From an uncultured Bacilli bacterium (GTDB lineage: Bacteria; Bacillota_I; Bacilli_A; RF39; UBA660), in NCBI GenBank assembly GCA_934097085.1, contig CAKONK010000002.1, positions 1-64,000 on the forward strand: a DNA stretch of 64,000 nt, in the 5' to 3' direction. A program made the translations under genes and the position numbers. Position 1 is the stretch's first letter, and every line of letters begins with the position of its first letter. The notes beneath the pieces were generated by a model, which was not told where the DNA came from, ran no database searches, and saw only the letters and a program-made list of their open reading frames with translations. Below are positions 23,902-32,551 of this stretch, in pieces.

Positions 23902-25998
23902 TTAACTAACCTTTAATTCATCATTGACATAATCAACATTAACTATCGTATTAGGTTTGATTTCATTATTTATAAGTTTTTTAGCAATTAATGTTTCTAG
24001 TTTATTATTAACAAGTCTTTTAAGTGGTCTTGCTCCATAATATTCATCATAACCATTATCTATGAAATAATTTTTAGCATTATCAGTAAGATTAATTTTT
24101 ACATTAATATCAATTAATCTTTTTTCAATTTCTTCGATAATCTTATCAAGAATTTCCTTTAAATCAGATTTTGACAATTTGTTGAAAATAATTATTTCAT
24201 CAAGTCTATTTAAAAATTCTGGTTTAAAATATTTTGGAAGTTCTGAAGTAACTTTATCTTCTTCACCATTAATTATATATTCACTTCCAACATTTGAGGT
24301 CATTATAATTATTGTATTTTTAAAATCCACTGTACGACCGTTAGAATCAGTAAGTCTACCTTCATCAAGAATTTGTAATAATAAATTTAGTACATCTGGA
24401 TGGGCTTTTTCAATTTCATCAAAAAGCACTATTGAATAAGGATTTCTTCTTACTTTTTCTGTAAGTTGTCCACCTTCTTCATAACCGACATAACCTGGAG
24501 CTGCACCTATAAGTCTTGATACAGAGTATTTTTCCATATATTCACTCATATCTATTCTTACCATATGATGTTCATCATCAAATAGTTCATATGCAAGACT
24601 TCTTGCAACTTCAGTTTTACCTACTCCTGTTGGACCTAAAAACATAAATGAACCAATGGGTCTATTAGGATCTTTGATACCACTTCTTGATCGAATAATT
24701 GCATCGGATACAAGTTTTAAAGCATTATCTTGACCTTTAACTCTTTTTCTTAAATTATCCTCAAGGTTAAGAATTTTTTCTTTTTCACTACTCATAAGTT
24801 TAGAAATAGGAATATTTGTCCATTTACTAATTACATTTGCAATATCTTCATTTGTAACAGTATCAGATAAAATACCCTCTTTACCCTTTTTAGAAAGATC
24901 ATCAAGTTTAATTTTAAGTTCTGGTAATATACCATTTTTTATCCTTGCGGCTGTTTCTAAATCATAATTATTTTCGGCTTGTTCAAGTTCAAATGTATAT
25001 TTAGATATGTCAGACTTAACTTTTTTAATATCTTCGTTGATTGATTTTTCCTCTTTCCATTTAGAACTCAATTCTTGTTCTTTACCTTTTAAATCGTAAA
25101 GCTCTTCATCTATCTTTTCAAGTCTTTTTATAGAAAGTTCATCTTTTTCTTTTTTTAATGCTTCTTTTTCAACTTGTAATGTTAATATTTTTCTAGTTAT
25201 TTCATCAAGAGCTGTTGGAACACTATCCATTTGGACTCTTATTGTAGCACAGGCTTCATCAACAAGGTCTATTGCTTTATCAGGTAAAAATCTATCTGTA
25301 ATATACCTATTTGATAAAGTTGCCGCACTTACTAAGGCTTTATCTTGAATTGTAACTCCGTGATATATTTCAAATCTTTCTTTTAAACCACGAAGGATTG
25401 TAATTGTGTCCTCAACAGTTGGTTCAGATACGGTTACTTTTTGAAATCTTCTTTCAAGTGCACCATCTTTTTCAATATACATACGATATTCATTTAAAGT
25501 AGTGGCACCAATTACATGGATTTCTCCACGTGCAAGCATAGGTTTTAAGATGTTTCCTGTATCCATTGCACCTTCAGTTGCACCAGTTCCAACAATTAAA
25601 TGAATTTCATCAATAAACATTATTAAATTGCCTTCGCTTTTCTTAACTTCATCTAAAACCTTTTTAAGTCTTTCCTCAAATTCACCACGGTATTTAGCAC
25701 CAGCAATTAATGAGGCCATATTAAGTTCCCAAATAGTTTTATTTTTTAAACTTTCTGGAACATCACCTTTAACAATTCTTTGAGCAAGTCCTTCGACTAT
25801 AGCTGTCTTACCTACACCTGGTTCACCAATTAAGACTGGATTATTCTTAGTTTTTCTAGAAAGTATTCTAGTTATACTTCTTATTTCTTCATCTCGTCCT
25901 ATAATTGGATCAATTTTACGATTTTTAACGTCGTCATTTATATTACGTCCATATTTTTCAAGAACATTTTCATTTTCTTCATTATTTTGATTAAACAT
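23902..25998 (-). CDS. clpB: ClpB-type AAA+ disaggregase lacking the N domain
   Basis: The 698-residue product has two AAA+ modules. NBD1 has Walker A GEPGVGKT (residues 60-67) and Walker B FIDEIH; NBD2 has Walker A GPTGVGKT (near 450) and Walker B LFDEIEKAHP. Between them a Glu/Lys-rich coiled-coil middle domain identifies ClpB rather than ClpC or ClpE. The usual N-terminal substrate domain (about 150 residues) is missing; NBD1 starts after about 30 residues, as in the short ClpB isoform. No zinc finger and no IGF/L loop for ClpP is evident. A CIRCE operator overlaps the promoter, so HrcA control in heat shock is expected. Confidence 0.9.
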   Translation of the reverse strand: MFNQNNEENENVLEKYGRNINDDVKNRKIDPIIGRDEEIRSITRILSRKTKNNPVLIGEPGVGKTAIVEGLAQRIVKGDVPESLKNKTIWELNMASLIAGAKYRGEFEERLKKVLDEVKKSEGNLIMFIDEIHLIVGTGATEGAMDTGNILKPMLARGEIHVIGATTLNEYRMYIEKDGALERRFQKVTVSEPTVEDTITILRGLKERFEIYHGVTIQDKALVSAATLSNRYITDRFLPDKAIDLVDEACATIRVQMDSVPTALDEITRKILTLQVEKEALKKEKDELSIKRLEKIDEELYDLKGKEQELSSKWKEEKSINEDIKKVKSDISKYTFELEQAENNYDLETAARIKNGILPELKIKLDDLSKKGKEGILSDTVTNEDIANVISKWTNIPISKLMSSEKEKILNLEDNLRKRVKGQDNALKLVSDAIIRSRSGIKDPNRPIGSFMFLGPTGVGKTEVARSLAYELFDDEHHMVRIDMSEYMEKYSVSRLIGAAPGYVGYEEGGQLTEKVRRNPYSIVLFDEIEKAHPDVLNLLLQILDEGRLTDSNGRTVDFKNTIIIMTSNVGSEYIINGEEDKVTSELPKYFKPEFLNRLDEIIIFNKLSKSDLKEILDKIIEEIEKRLIDINVKINLTDNAKNYFIDNGYDEYYGARPLKRLVNNKLETLIAKKLINNEIKPNTIVNVDYVNDELKVS

Positions 25999-26025
25999 AA
26001 TTCATTCCTCCTTTTTACGTATATT

Positions 26026-26067
26026 ATTATACTAAAAATATTAGCACTTGTCAATTGCTAGTGCTAA
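26026..26067 (-). promoter_or_regulatory. clpB promoter with CIRCE operator
   Basis: TTAGCACTT-N9-TAGTGCTAA (26041-26067) is the HrcA-binding CIRCE dyad with one changed base in each arm. It overlaps the -35 (TTGACA, 26049-26054) of a promoter whose -10 is TATAAT (26026-26031), 17 bases away, reading into clpB. Confidence 0.9.
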
Positions 26068-26089
26068 TTATATTATACACACAATATAA

Positions 26090-26121
26090 AAAAATATGAA
26101 TTATTTTAAACTCATATTTTT
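26090..26121 (-). terminator. Terminator at the end of the amidase gene
   Basis: AAAAATATGA and TCATATTTTT pair around a 12-base loop; the TGA stop of the amidase frame is in the stem. Confidence 0.55.
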
Positions 26122-26883
26122 AGCTTTTGACCTATTTGTAATACATTTGTGGAAAGATTATTCTTTTTTTTAATACTATCAACTGTAGTATTATATTTTC
26201 TTGCTATTGCCCATAGTGAATCGCCCTTTTGAACTGTATATATTACCTGAGACGATGGAACAATTAACTCCTGACCTATACTTAAAATATTGCTTTTTAA
26301 ATTATTTAAGAATTTTAAATTATCTACTGTTGTTTCGTACATATTTGCAATTTTATATAATGTGTCGCCTTTTTGAACTTTATAAATATTTTGATTATCT
26401 AGATTAACACTACTACCCTTTATTTTTAATCTTTGACCAATTGATAATAAATTTGATTTTAAGTTATTAATAGATTTAAGATCATTAACTGTCGTATTAT
26501 ATTTTTTTGCTATACTCCATAGAGAATCGCCTTTTTGAACTATATAATAATCATTTTCTTCATTTGAACCCTTTAATGAATAAGGAACTCCAATATAATT
26601 TGCAAGAGCCTTAACTACTGCTTCCGCCAAATCTTCCCAATTATTTTTAATAAGATTTACATCATCACCAGTACTATCTAAAAATCCATACTCTACAATT
26701 AAAGTTTCATTATTAGGGGTATCCCTAAGTAAATAATAATAATCTTTTGAAGGATTACTTGGAAGTCTTCTTTGATAATATTTTCTAACATTTTGGCCTG
26801 ATGATTCTAGTTCTTTTGCAATTAATTTAGATAGTGCATCACTATTACGAAGTGCATATATTACTTCGGCACCGTCGCCACCT
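26112..26883 (-). pseudogene. Amidase_3 + 3xLysM gene, 3' part (split by insertion)
   Basis: The frame enters from the element border as GDGAEVIYALRNSDALSKL, continues through the end of an N-acetylmuramoyl-L-alanine amidase_3 domain (the catalytic Glu region ETLIVEYGFLDS is present), then three LysM repeats starting YIVQKGDSL, YKVQKGDTL and YTVQKGDSL. It lacks a start and the first zinc ligands, which are in the other part at 35382-35647. Joining the parts at the 9-bp core gives a 342-codon open frame. While the element is inserted the enzyme should be inactive. Confidence 0.88.
26875..26883. repeat. attL/attR core of the serine-recombinase element
   Basis: TCGCCACCT at this border is repeated at 35382-35390. 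It encodes part of the Gly-rich NAGGG-D segment of the amidase. Confidence 0.85.
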
Positions 26884-26890
26884 GGTGAGT

Positions 26891-27475
26891 TTAGTTACCA
26901 CTGTTAATTAATTTATTTTTTGTTCCAGCTGTAGCAATCGTATAAGCTAAATATACCATTATAATTTGATATAAAATAATATTTACTATAACATTTATTA
27001 TAGTTGGTATTTTACACCCTATAAACCCAAATAAACCAGCTAACGCTAAACAAAATATTCCACTCCAAAAATTAGTCCAAGTTCTTTTACCTTTTGATTT
27101 ATCCTTTGTGAAAGGCAATATAATTCCTACTAGTACAAACATCCATGCACTAGATATAAATTTTATATTATTATTTTTATTAGAATCTTCAGTGATAAAA
27201 ATATTGTTTAAATAATTATTTTCTTTATCAGATATTTCCTCCAATATAGAATTGTATTCGTCCTTTAATTTATCATTTTTATCTAATTTTTCTTCTTCTA
27301 TATTAGTTATCTTTTCTAATATTTCTATCCTATTAGAAACCCTTTTATAATACAGCAAATTAGCATCAATAATTGGATAAAATACAATTAATAGCAAAAT
27401 TACAAGAATAAATATCCAAGCAATACGTTTATAATTTTTTGAATTTTTTAATACACCTAATAAAATCTCCTTCAT
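26891..27475 (-). CDS. Membrane protein of the mobilizable element
   Basis: The 194-residue product has an N-terminal span (about 18-42), a charged coiled-coil segment (about 48-95, with EEISDKENNY), and about three spans in the C-terminal half. No family is recognised. Its TAA lies eight bases from the attachment core. The ATG at 27475 is about ten bases after AAGGA; GTG at 27484 abuts the ribosome binding site. It follows the next gene closely and may form a two-component membrane system with it. Confidence 0.6.
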   Translation of the reverse strand: MKEILLGVLKNSKNYKRIAWIFILVILLLIVFYPIIDANLLYYKRVSNRIEILEKITNIEEEKLDKNDKLKDEYNSILEEISDKENNYLNNIFITEDSNKNNNIKFISSAWMFVLVGIILPFTKDKSKGKRTWTNFWSGIFCLALAGLFGFIGCKIPTIINVIVNIILYQIIMVYLAYTIATAGTKNKLINSGN

Positions 27476-27516
27476 TAAATTCACATCCTTTAATTATAAA
27501 ATAGTCTTTTTCATAG

Positions 27517-28236
27517 TTACCATAACCAAGGTTGCTCAAAACAATCATAAGCATCATCTGGGGATACAGCCTGTCTAAGTTCTTTATATGATATTGCATA
27601 TGGTGGATATACATTATTTTTTTCATAAAAGAAAGGTTGTTCCCAATAATTATGATTTTGATCTTCAAACAAAAATGCTAATGTAGAACTCAAAAGTGTA
27701 TAAGGTTGCCTATTTTTTTCAAAATAAACTCTTATTTTAACACTTTCATCTACCCTTATTTTTTTATCATAACAATAACTATACCATACGCTTTCGTTAT
27801 CAACTAAATTATCTAATAATTCATAATCACATAATATAATGCCTCTTTTATTTGTTGAAATTATATCTAAACAATCAATATCGCTTTTTCCGATATTCTT
27901 TATAACAATATCTTTATAGTCATGATTATCTTTATTTTTTATACTTTTGGGATAAACTATTTTATATTTCTTTCCTTCATTATATTTAACATCGAAAGTT
28001 CCAATAAAGATTTCCATATCTATATTAAATTTACACGTAGTATTTTCAATAAACAATTCTGGCTTATTTTCAAATTGCTTTTGTCTTTCTTGCCTTTCAA
28101 TTTCTTTTTTTCTTTGTTTTTCTTCCTTTTTATTAAAATACATCGTAGAAATAAAATTTAATATCCAACCAACAACAATACCTATTAAAGTAGCTAAAAA
28201 ACTATTACTGTTTATATAGTCAAACAAAGATTTCAT
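27517..28236 (-). CDS. Membrane-tethered hypothetical protein
   Basis: The 239-residue product has one N-terminal span (about 13-34), a Lys/Glu/Arg-rich juxtamembrane helix (EEKQRKKEIERQERQKQFE) and a beta-rich cytoplasmic domain with several Cys and Trp residues and NHNYWEQPFFYEKNNVYPPY. No family is recognised. It is cotranscribed with the membrane gene at 26891. Single-span proteins with a soluble domain paired with a multi-span protein occur in several phage-defence systems, but this is only an analogy. Confidence 0.6.
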   Translation of the reverse strand: MKSLFDYINSNSFLATLIGIVVGWILNFISTMYFNKKEEKQRKKEIERQERQKQFENKPELFIENTTCKFNIDMEIFIGTFDVKYNEGKKYKIVYPKSIKNKDNHDYKDIVIKNIGKSDIDCLDIISTNKRGIILCDYELLDNLVDNESVWYSYCYDKKIRVDESVKIRVYFEKNRQPYTLLSSTLAFLFEDQNHNYWEQPFFYEKNNVYPPYAISYKELRQAVSPDDAYDCFEQPWLW

Positions 28237-28275
28237 AATATCATCTCCTTGACTATATATTATATCATTAAAAAT

Positions 28276-29931
28276 TTATTTTTTACCATTTTTTCCATAA
28301 GGATTTCTAATTAAATACCTATTTTCATACATAAAATTAATTTCTGGTATTACATCATATTTAAATATAATATTTATGTTTCTATTTTCATCAATTACTA
28401 TCTTATCTATTAAAGTATTTATTAGCTCTTTTTTAGTTTTTTTTAAATCTAATAGTTCTTTTATTTTCTTGGTATAATCTGGCATTATATTTGCTTTATT
28501 CTTTATGTTTTTCTTTTTTATTTTTTCTTCTTCAATTATATTATTAATCTTTTTTAATTTAGTTTCTGATTCAACAGATAATTCTTTATATAATTCTGTC
28601 GAAATTATATTATTACATCTATCACTGTATAAAGTAGATAATTTATTCATAATTTGTTCTTTTTCTTTTAATAAATCATTTATTTTTTTATCTATATCTT
28701 CTGTTTCTTTATAAACATTTTTTTGTACTTCTTTATTTAATTCTCCTATATCTAGTTCTTTTATAAATTTTGATACTGAATTATTAAATTGCTCTAATAT
28801 TTGTTCTTCTAAATAATCATAAGGATAAAAGTGTGAACTACATCTTCCTCTTTTTGGATCTCTAGAATATCTATTACAATTAATAGACCAATAATTAAGT
28901 TTCTTTCTATAATAAACAGATAATCTATTACCACACTCTTTACAAAATATTTTTCCTTCTAAAATTCTTTTTGGTCTTTCTGTTTTTAAACTATAATTTC
29001 TAGTTTTTCTTTTTCCTAAAGAATTAACATATTTAAAAGTTTCTTTATCTACTAATGGTTCATGAGTATCTTCAACTATTACCCATAAACTTTCATCTAA
29101 AGTTATTTTCTTCTTTGATTTATAATTTACTTTTGTTTGAGTATGTTGAACCATATCTCCAGTATAAATTCTATTACTTAAAATTTTCTTTACTGTTGAT
29201 ATATTCCAACTATCTCTATCAATCAATCTAGAAGAATAATTTGTTTTCTTATATCCTGCCGGTGTGGGTACATTCATATTATTTAATCTTGTTGCTATTT
29301 CTGTTGGTCCTATTCCTTCTGCTCTCCACTTAAATATATTTTTTACAATTGGTGCAGTTTCTGGATTAGGTATTAAATGTCCTTTATCCAAAGGATCTCT
29401 CATATATCCATAACTAGGCCCACTTCCTATAAATTTACCATTCTTTCTTTTATCATTTAATACATTTCTTATCTTAATAGAATTTTGTTTACTATAATAA
29501 TCATTACAAGCAATTATAAATGTTGAAGAATCATTACTAGCTTGATTTTTAAAACTATCATATGATTCTAATATTGATATAAATCTTATATTATTTTCAG
29601 GAAAAAATGTTTCAATATAATATCCTGTCATAACATGATCTCTACCAAATCTAGATAAATCTTTAACTACTACACAATTTATCTTTTTTTGTTTTATATC
29701 CTCTAACATTTTTTGAAATCCTGGTCTATCAAAATTAGTACCAGAATATCCATCGTCTACATATTCTCCACATAGAATAAAATTATTATTTTTAACATAA
29801 CTTCTTAGTAATTCTTTTTGATTAATAACACTTTCACTATCAGATTCATATTTTTTATCTTTATCTTCTTGAGATAATCTTATATAGATTCCAGCATTGA
29901 AATCTATTTCAGTTAAGTAAGTATTATACAT
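28276..29931 (-). CDS. Large serine recombinase (integrase/excisionase)
   Basis: The 551-residue product has the resolvase domain with catalytic Ser20 (YIRLSQEDKD), VVKDLSRFGRD near residue 98, a recombinase domain, a zinc ribbon (CKECGNRLSV and a second Cys pair) near 330-375, and a coiled coil near 405-480. This is the layout of TnpX/TndX-type and phage integrases that cut a 2-bp core without a target duplication beyond the shared core. ATG follows GGAGG by five bases. It is expected to insert and excise the 8.5-kb element at TCGCCACCT. Confidence 0.93.
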   Translation of the reverse strand: MYNTYLTEIDFNAGIYIRLSQEDKDKKYESDSESVINQKELLRSYVKNNNFILCGEYVDDGYSGTNFDRPGFQKMLEDIKQKKINCVVVKDLSRFGRDHVMTGYYIETFFPENNIRFISILESYDSFKNQASNDSSTFIIACNDYYSKQNSIKIRNVLNDKRKNGKFIGSGPSYGYMRDPLDKGHLIPNPETAPIVKNIFKWRAEGIGPTEIATRLNNMNVPTPAGYKKTNYSSRLIDRDSWNISTVKKILSNRIYTGDMVQHTQTKVNYKSKKKITLDESLWVIVEDTHEPLVDKETFKYVNSLGKRKTRNYSLKTERPKRILEGKIFCKECGNRLSVYYRKKLNYWSINCNRYSRDPKRGRCSSHFYPYDYLEEQILEQFNNSVSKFIKELDIGELNKEVQKNVYKETEDIDKKINDLLKEKEQIMNKLSTLYSDRCNNIISTELYKELSVESETKLKKINNIIEEEKIKKKNIKNKANIMPDYTKKIKELLDLKKTKKELINTLIDKIVIDENRNINIIFKYDVIPEINFMYENRYLIRNPYGKNGKK

Positions 29932-29999
29932 TCAATCCTCCAATCTTCTTACTTGACTGAGTATTAAGACAATTTAATAATACCGCATTATAAAAAAAA

Positions 30000-30083
30000 T
30001 TACAGCGCATTATTTTCTTTTTCTATCTCTTCGATAAGATATTTTAAAATAAGATCTTTAAAAGTTATATTATTTTCATTCAT
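30000..30083 (-). CDS. 27-residue peptide
   Basis: ATG follows AGGTG by five bases; the product begins MNENNITFKDLILKYL and is acidic and amphipathic. It lies between the recombinase and the RHH gene. A second tiny frame (30075-30140, 21 codons, with AAGGGGGAT upstream) overlaps its start, so one may be a leader for the other. Function unknown. Confidence 0.4.
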   Translation of the reverse strand: MNENNITFKDLILKYLIEEIEKENNAL

Positions 30084-30162
30084 AACAACACCTACTTAAA
30101 GTTATGTTGTTTTTAGTTGTTTTATTATTATTTAAATTCATTTTATCCCCCTTTTATTCAAT

Positions 30163-30195
30163 AAAAAATCCCTATATTATTTTTATATAAGGATT
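30163..30195 (-). terminator. Terminator after the RHH gene
   Basis: AATCC-TATAT and ATATA-GGATT arms (one mismatch) with a 7-base loop and a T run on the minus strand, starting directly after the RHH stop codon. Confidence 0.55.
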
Positions 30196-30196
30196 A

Positions 30197-30361
30197 TTAT
30201 TCATTTATAACTGAATCAATATTTTTTATAATATATTCCATTAATAAAGTTTCCATTATAGATTGTATTGTAATTTTTTTATTTTCTAAAACTCTTTTAA
30301 GAGCCATTTTTGTATGATCATCAATTCTAAATTTAACTTGATTATTCTTTGCTAAAGCCAT
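30197..30361 (-). CDS. Small RHH protein of the mobilizable element
   Basis: The 54-residue product starts MALAKNNQVKFRIDDHTKMA, continues with KITIQSIMETLLMEYIIKN, and is a short ribbon-helix-helix. ATG at 30361 follows AAAGGAGAG with good spacing; an in-frame ATG at 30403 has none. It resembles the ATT-initiated RHH of the ICE (6648-6824), and both are next to matching palindromes. It probably binds the element's oriT or a promoter. Confidence 0.72.
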   Translation of the reverse strand: MALAKNNQVKFRIDDHTKMALKRVLENKKITIQSIMETLLMEYIIKNIDSVINE

Positions 30362-30430
30362 TTTTTCACTCTCCTTTCTAAAAATTGGTACTATTGTATG
30401 CACATTAAATTTTTAAACACTATTTTAGGA

Positions 30431-30488
30431 AAAGGATTTTGATAAAGCAGGATAAACCTGTTTACAAACAACTCACCAGTGGTGAGTT
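30431..30488. other. Putative oriT of the mobilizable element
   Basis: CAGGATAA (30448-30455), ACAAACAACT (30464-30473) and a perfect 8-bp palindrome AACTCACC-AGT-GGTGAGTT (30470-30488) repeat the order, spacing and AGT loop of the ICE site at 6919-6960. The outer arms differ. The RHH gene lies about 110 bases downstream, as in the ICE. The gene-free stretch 30362-30999 also holds the operators and small-transcript candidate listed next. Confidence 0.65.
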
Positions 30489-30546
30489 TTACCTTATTTT
30501 ATAAGCATTTATAAAATTAAGTAGTGTTTACACTTTTCATATTTGT

Positions 30547-30604
30547 TATACAATTGTATACTTTTGATTCCTTATATTATAAGGGGCGTTATACAACTGT
30601 ACAC
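30547..30604. promoter_or_regulatory. Cluster of palindromic operator-like sites
   Basis: TATACAATTGTATA (30547-30560, perfect), CCTTATATTATAAGG (30570-30584, perfect around one base) and a degenerate copy of the first, GTTATACAACTGTACAC (30588-30604). The paired sites are 43 bases apart, or about four helical turns. They may bind the RHH protein or a copy-control regulator. Confidence 0.5.
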
Positions 30605-30633
30605 ATTTTTTAAAATAACTAACTATGTTTTTT

Positions 30634-30672
30634 GGTACTAAAAATATAAAATTATAATTAAAACTTAGTACC
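30634..30672. repeat. Inverted repeat
   Basis: GGTACTAA and TTAGTACC are perfect 8-bp arms separated by 23 AT-rich bases. No gene is associated. Confidence 0.4.
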
Positions 30673-30712
30673 AAACTTTTTATATTGAATTTAAAGGGGG
30701 ATTTTAGAATAT

Positions 30713-30817
30713 GAAAAAAGCATTGACCTTTTCTGTAAGGCCAATGCTATAAATACATATAATTGCATTATTATTTCATATTCTACTATATTGTATCACA
30801 TGATTGTCGAAAATCAA
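30713..30817 (-). ncRNA. Candidate small transcript with terminator
   Basis: On the minus strand TTGATT (30812-30817), a 16-base spacer and TACAAT (30790-30795) would start a transcript of about 70 bases. It ends at a strong hairpin (GCATTGGCC/GGTCAATGC, 30720-30747) with T6. No coding frame fits. It may be a small RNA, or the hairpin may end transcription from the ASCH/R-M genes. Confidence 0.35.
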
Positions 30818-30999
30818 TTAGTAATAAATGTTGTATTAATCTTGAGAAAAATGTTGTATAAAATCTCTATAAAACCTTATAAATACTGCATTTATATAAA
30901 TAGATACTTTAATAGATTCTATGTTATTGACAGGTATATGTAATTTTTAATTACTAAATTTTTACCAAAATAATACTGGAACTATAACAATTTTTTATA

Positions 31000-31392
31000 T
31001 TATTTATAATTCCATATTCCCAACTGGCCTTTTACTTTTATTGGAGTAATGGGTTTCACATCTTCCAAAACCCTTGCATATCTTCCAACTTCATAATGAC
31101 CTGCAATAAAATTATTTTTGTTTTTTTCTTTCTCTTTTTTTATAAACTATTCTGTCATATAAATACAATCAACTAAATTACACTTACATATTATATGTCC
31201 ATAATTAAGTTCATCTTCATTATATAGTTCAGATAATCCTTTTCTTTCTTTTACTTCTTTTCTTATTTTTGCAACTCCAGCTTGTATGTATAATTCTCCA
31301 CGATAATTAGTTTTCCAACTTCTTGTTTCAATATATTTAACTTTATTTTTTATCAATGTAGCAAAGGGTTCTTTAATTGTTAATACTTTCAT
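31000..31392 (-). pseudogene. ASCH-domain protein with internal amber codon
   Basis: The first 81 residues (MKVLTIKEPFATLIKNKVKY, then YIETRSWKTNYRGELYI) are a typical ASCH N terminus, a fold that binds RNA or modified bases. After MTE comes TAG (31147-31149), and the same frame then continues for 48 codons with GHYEVGRYARVLEDVKPI and KGQLGIWNYK, the normal ASCH ending. One nonsense change (for example CAG to TAG) explains it. Readthrough is possible but unsupported. The gene follows the restriction gene directly. Confidence 0.8.
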
Positions 31393-31409
31393 AAACTATA
31401 TTACTCATT

Positions 31410-32537
31410 TTAATCTAAAACTGCTTGTTTTAAGTCTGAAGCCAATTTATTCATAGAGTCATTTAATTTATCAATATCATGCTTTGACATAAAATATTCT
31501 TCACCATCATTACTACTTCTATCTAAAATATCAAATGTAATTCTATAAACATGATCACTTAATAAATTATTGTTTTGCCACATACAATCTTTTTTAGCTT
31601 TAATATAAAAATTATTTTTATTAATCTTTAATATATCAATATCTTCTGGTGATGAAACATAAAAACCTGTTGTTCTTACTTTTTTACTATTTTTATATGT
31701 AATACCTTCTTCATCTACCTTTTCATACCAGTTAGAATTAAAATAATATAATCCATTTTCATTTTTGATACAATAATCCAGCAAATTACCACGATACGCA
31801 TCTTTTAAAGCATTATTAGTTTGATATTCTTCACATGCTTTTATATATTCAATGCTAACACGTGACTCACATTTAACAGCCTTTTTCATAAAATCTTCTG
31901 CTGTCGTAACTACTAACAATTTTACAGAACCTAATGTTTTATCTGATAACTCAACTTTATGAGGTTGCGCTATATTACCTTCATCGTTTGAAATTATAAA
32001 TATTTTATCATCCATATGTAAATCTAAGAAAATCTGTTTTGAAAATAACGCTTTATTTAATAGTGGTATTAAGTAATCTACTCTAAAATTTGCCTCAGCC
32101 ATTACTAAGTATTTTTGATCATAACCTTGATTTCTTAAAGAAATCATATATTGATTTTTTTTGAATGTCTTAACCTCTATTTGTGGTCTTTTTTCTATTG
32201 GAAACCAGTGATTATCAAACTTTACGAATGGAATAGCTCTCTTTTTATATTTTATTCCAATAACATCTGGAGCAATCCCCGCAGTTTTAGGATTATAATC
32301 ATAATAATCAGTAATTACTTCAACTTTTTCACCTTTAAAAACTTGAGGTAAAATAATTTTATTAAATAAAACACTTTCTGGAATTATATTTATCCATCTA
32401 TCAAAAATTCCACCCATATAATCTGCTTTAGATGTTAAAGCACCTTGCATAGGTCTATCACCTTGCATTTGTGTTAAATTAGCAATAAAATATACTGCCT
32501 TTTTAGCATCATTAATACTTATTTTTACTTCATTCAT
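31410..32537 (-). CDS. Putative type II restriction endonuclease
   Basis: The 375-residue product follows the m5C methyltransferase with only 14 bases between them, the classic R-M layout. A PD-(D/E)xK-like core is visible: APDVIG near residue 90, and IEVKTFKK about 30 residues later, which could supply Asp, Glu and Lys. The rest is not a family I recognise. The ATG at 32537 follows GGAGG by five bases. Sequence specificity cannot be read from it. Confidence 0.68.
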   Translation of the reverse strand: MNEVKISINDAKKAVYFIANLTQMQGDRPMQGALTSKADYMGGIFDRWINIIPESVLFNKIILPQVFKGEKVEVITDYYDYNPKTAGIAPDVIGIKYKKRAIPFVKFDNHWFPIEKRPQIEVKTFKKNQYMISLRNQGYDQKYLVMAEANFRVDYLIPLLNKALFSKQIFLDLHMDDKIFIISNDEGNIAQPHKVELSDKTLGSVKLLVVTTAEDFMKKAVKCESRVSIEYIKACEEYQTNNALKDAYRGNLLDYCIKNENGLYYFNSNWYEKVDEEGITYKNSKKVRTTGFYVSSPEDIDILKINKNNFYIKAKKDCMWQNNNLLSDHVYRITFDILDRSSNDGEEYFMSKHDIDKLNDSMNKLASDLKQAVLD

Positions 32538-32551
32538 ACTAACCTCCAAAA

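Noticed and set aside
24179..24439. 86-codon frame antisense to clpB
   Set aside because: Lies wholly inside a conserved gene and has no ribosome binding site.
27429..27668. 79-codon minus-strand frame spanning the gap between the two membrane protein genes
   Set aside because: Overlaps both real genes in another frame; composition is unlike a protein and no ribosome binding site precedes it.
30547..30604. Repeats considered as a CRISPR array
   Set aside because: Only two imperfect copies, palindromic and short, with no cas genes; more like operator sites.
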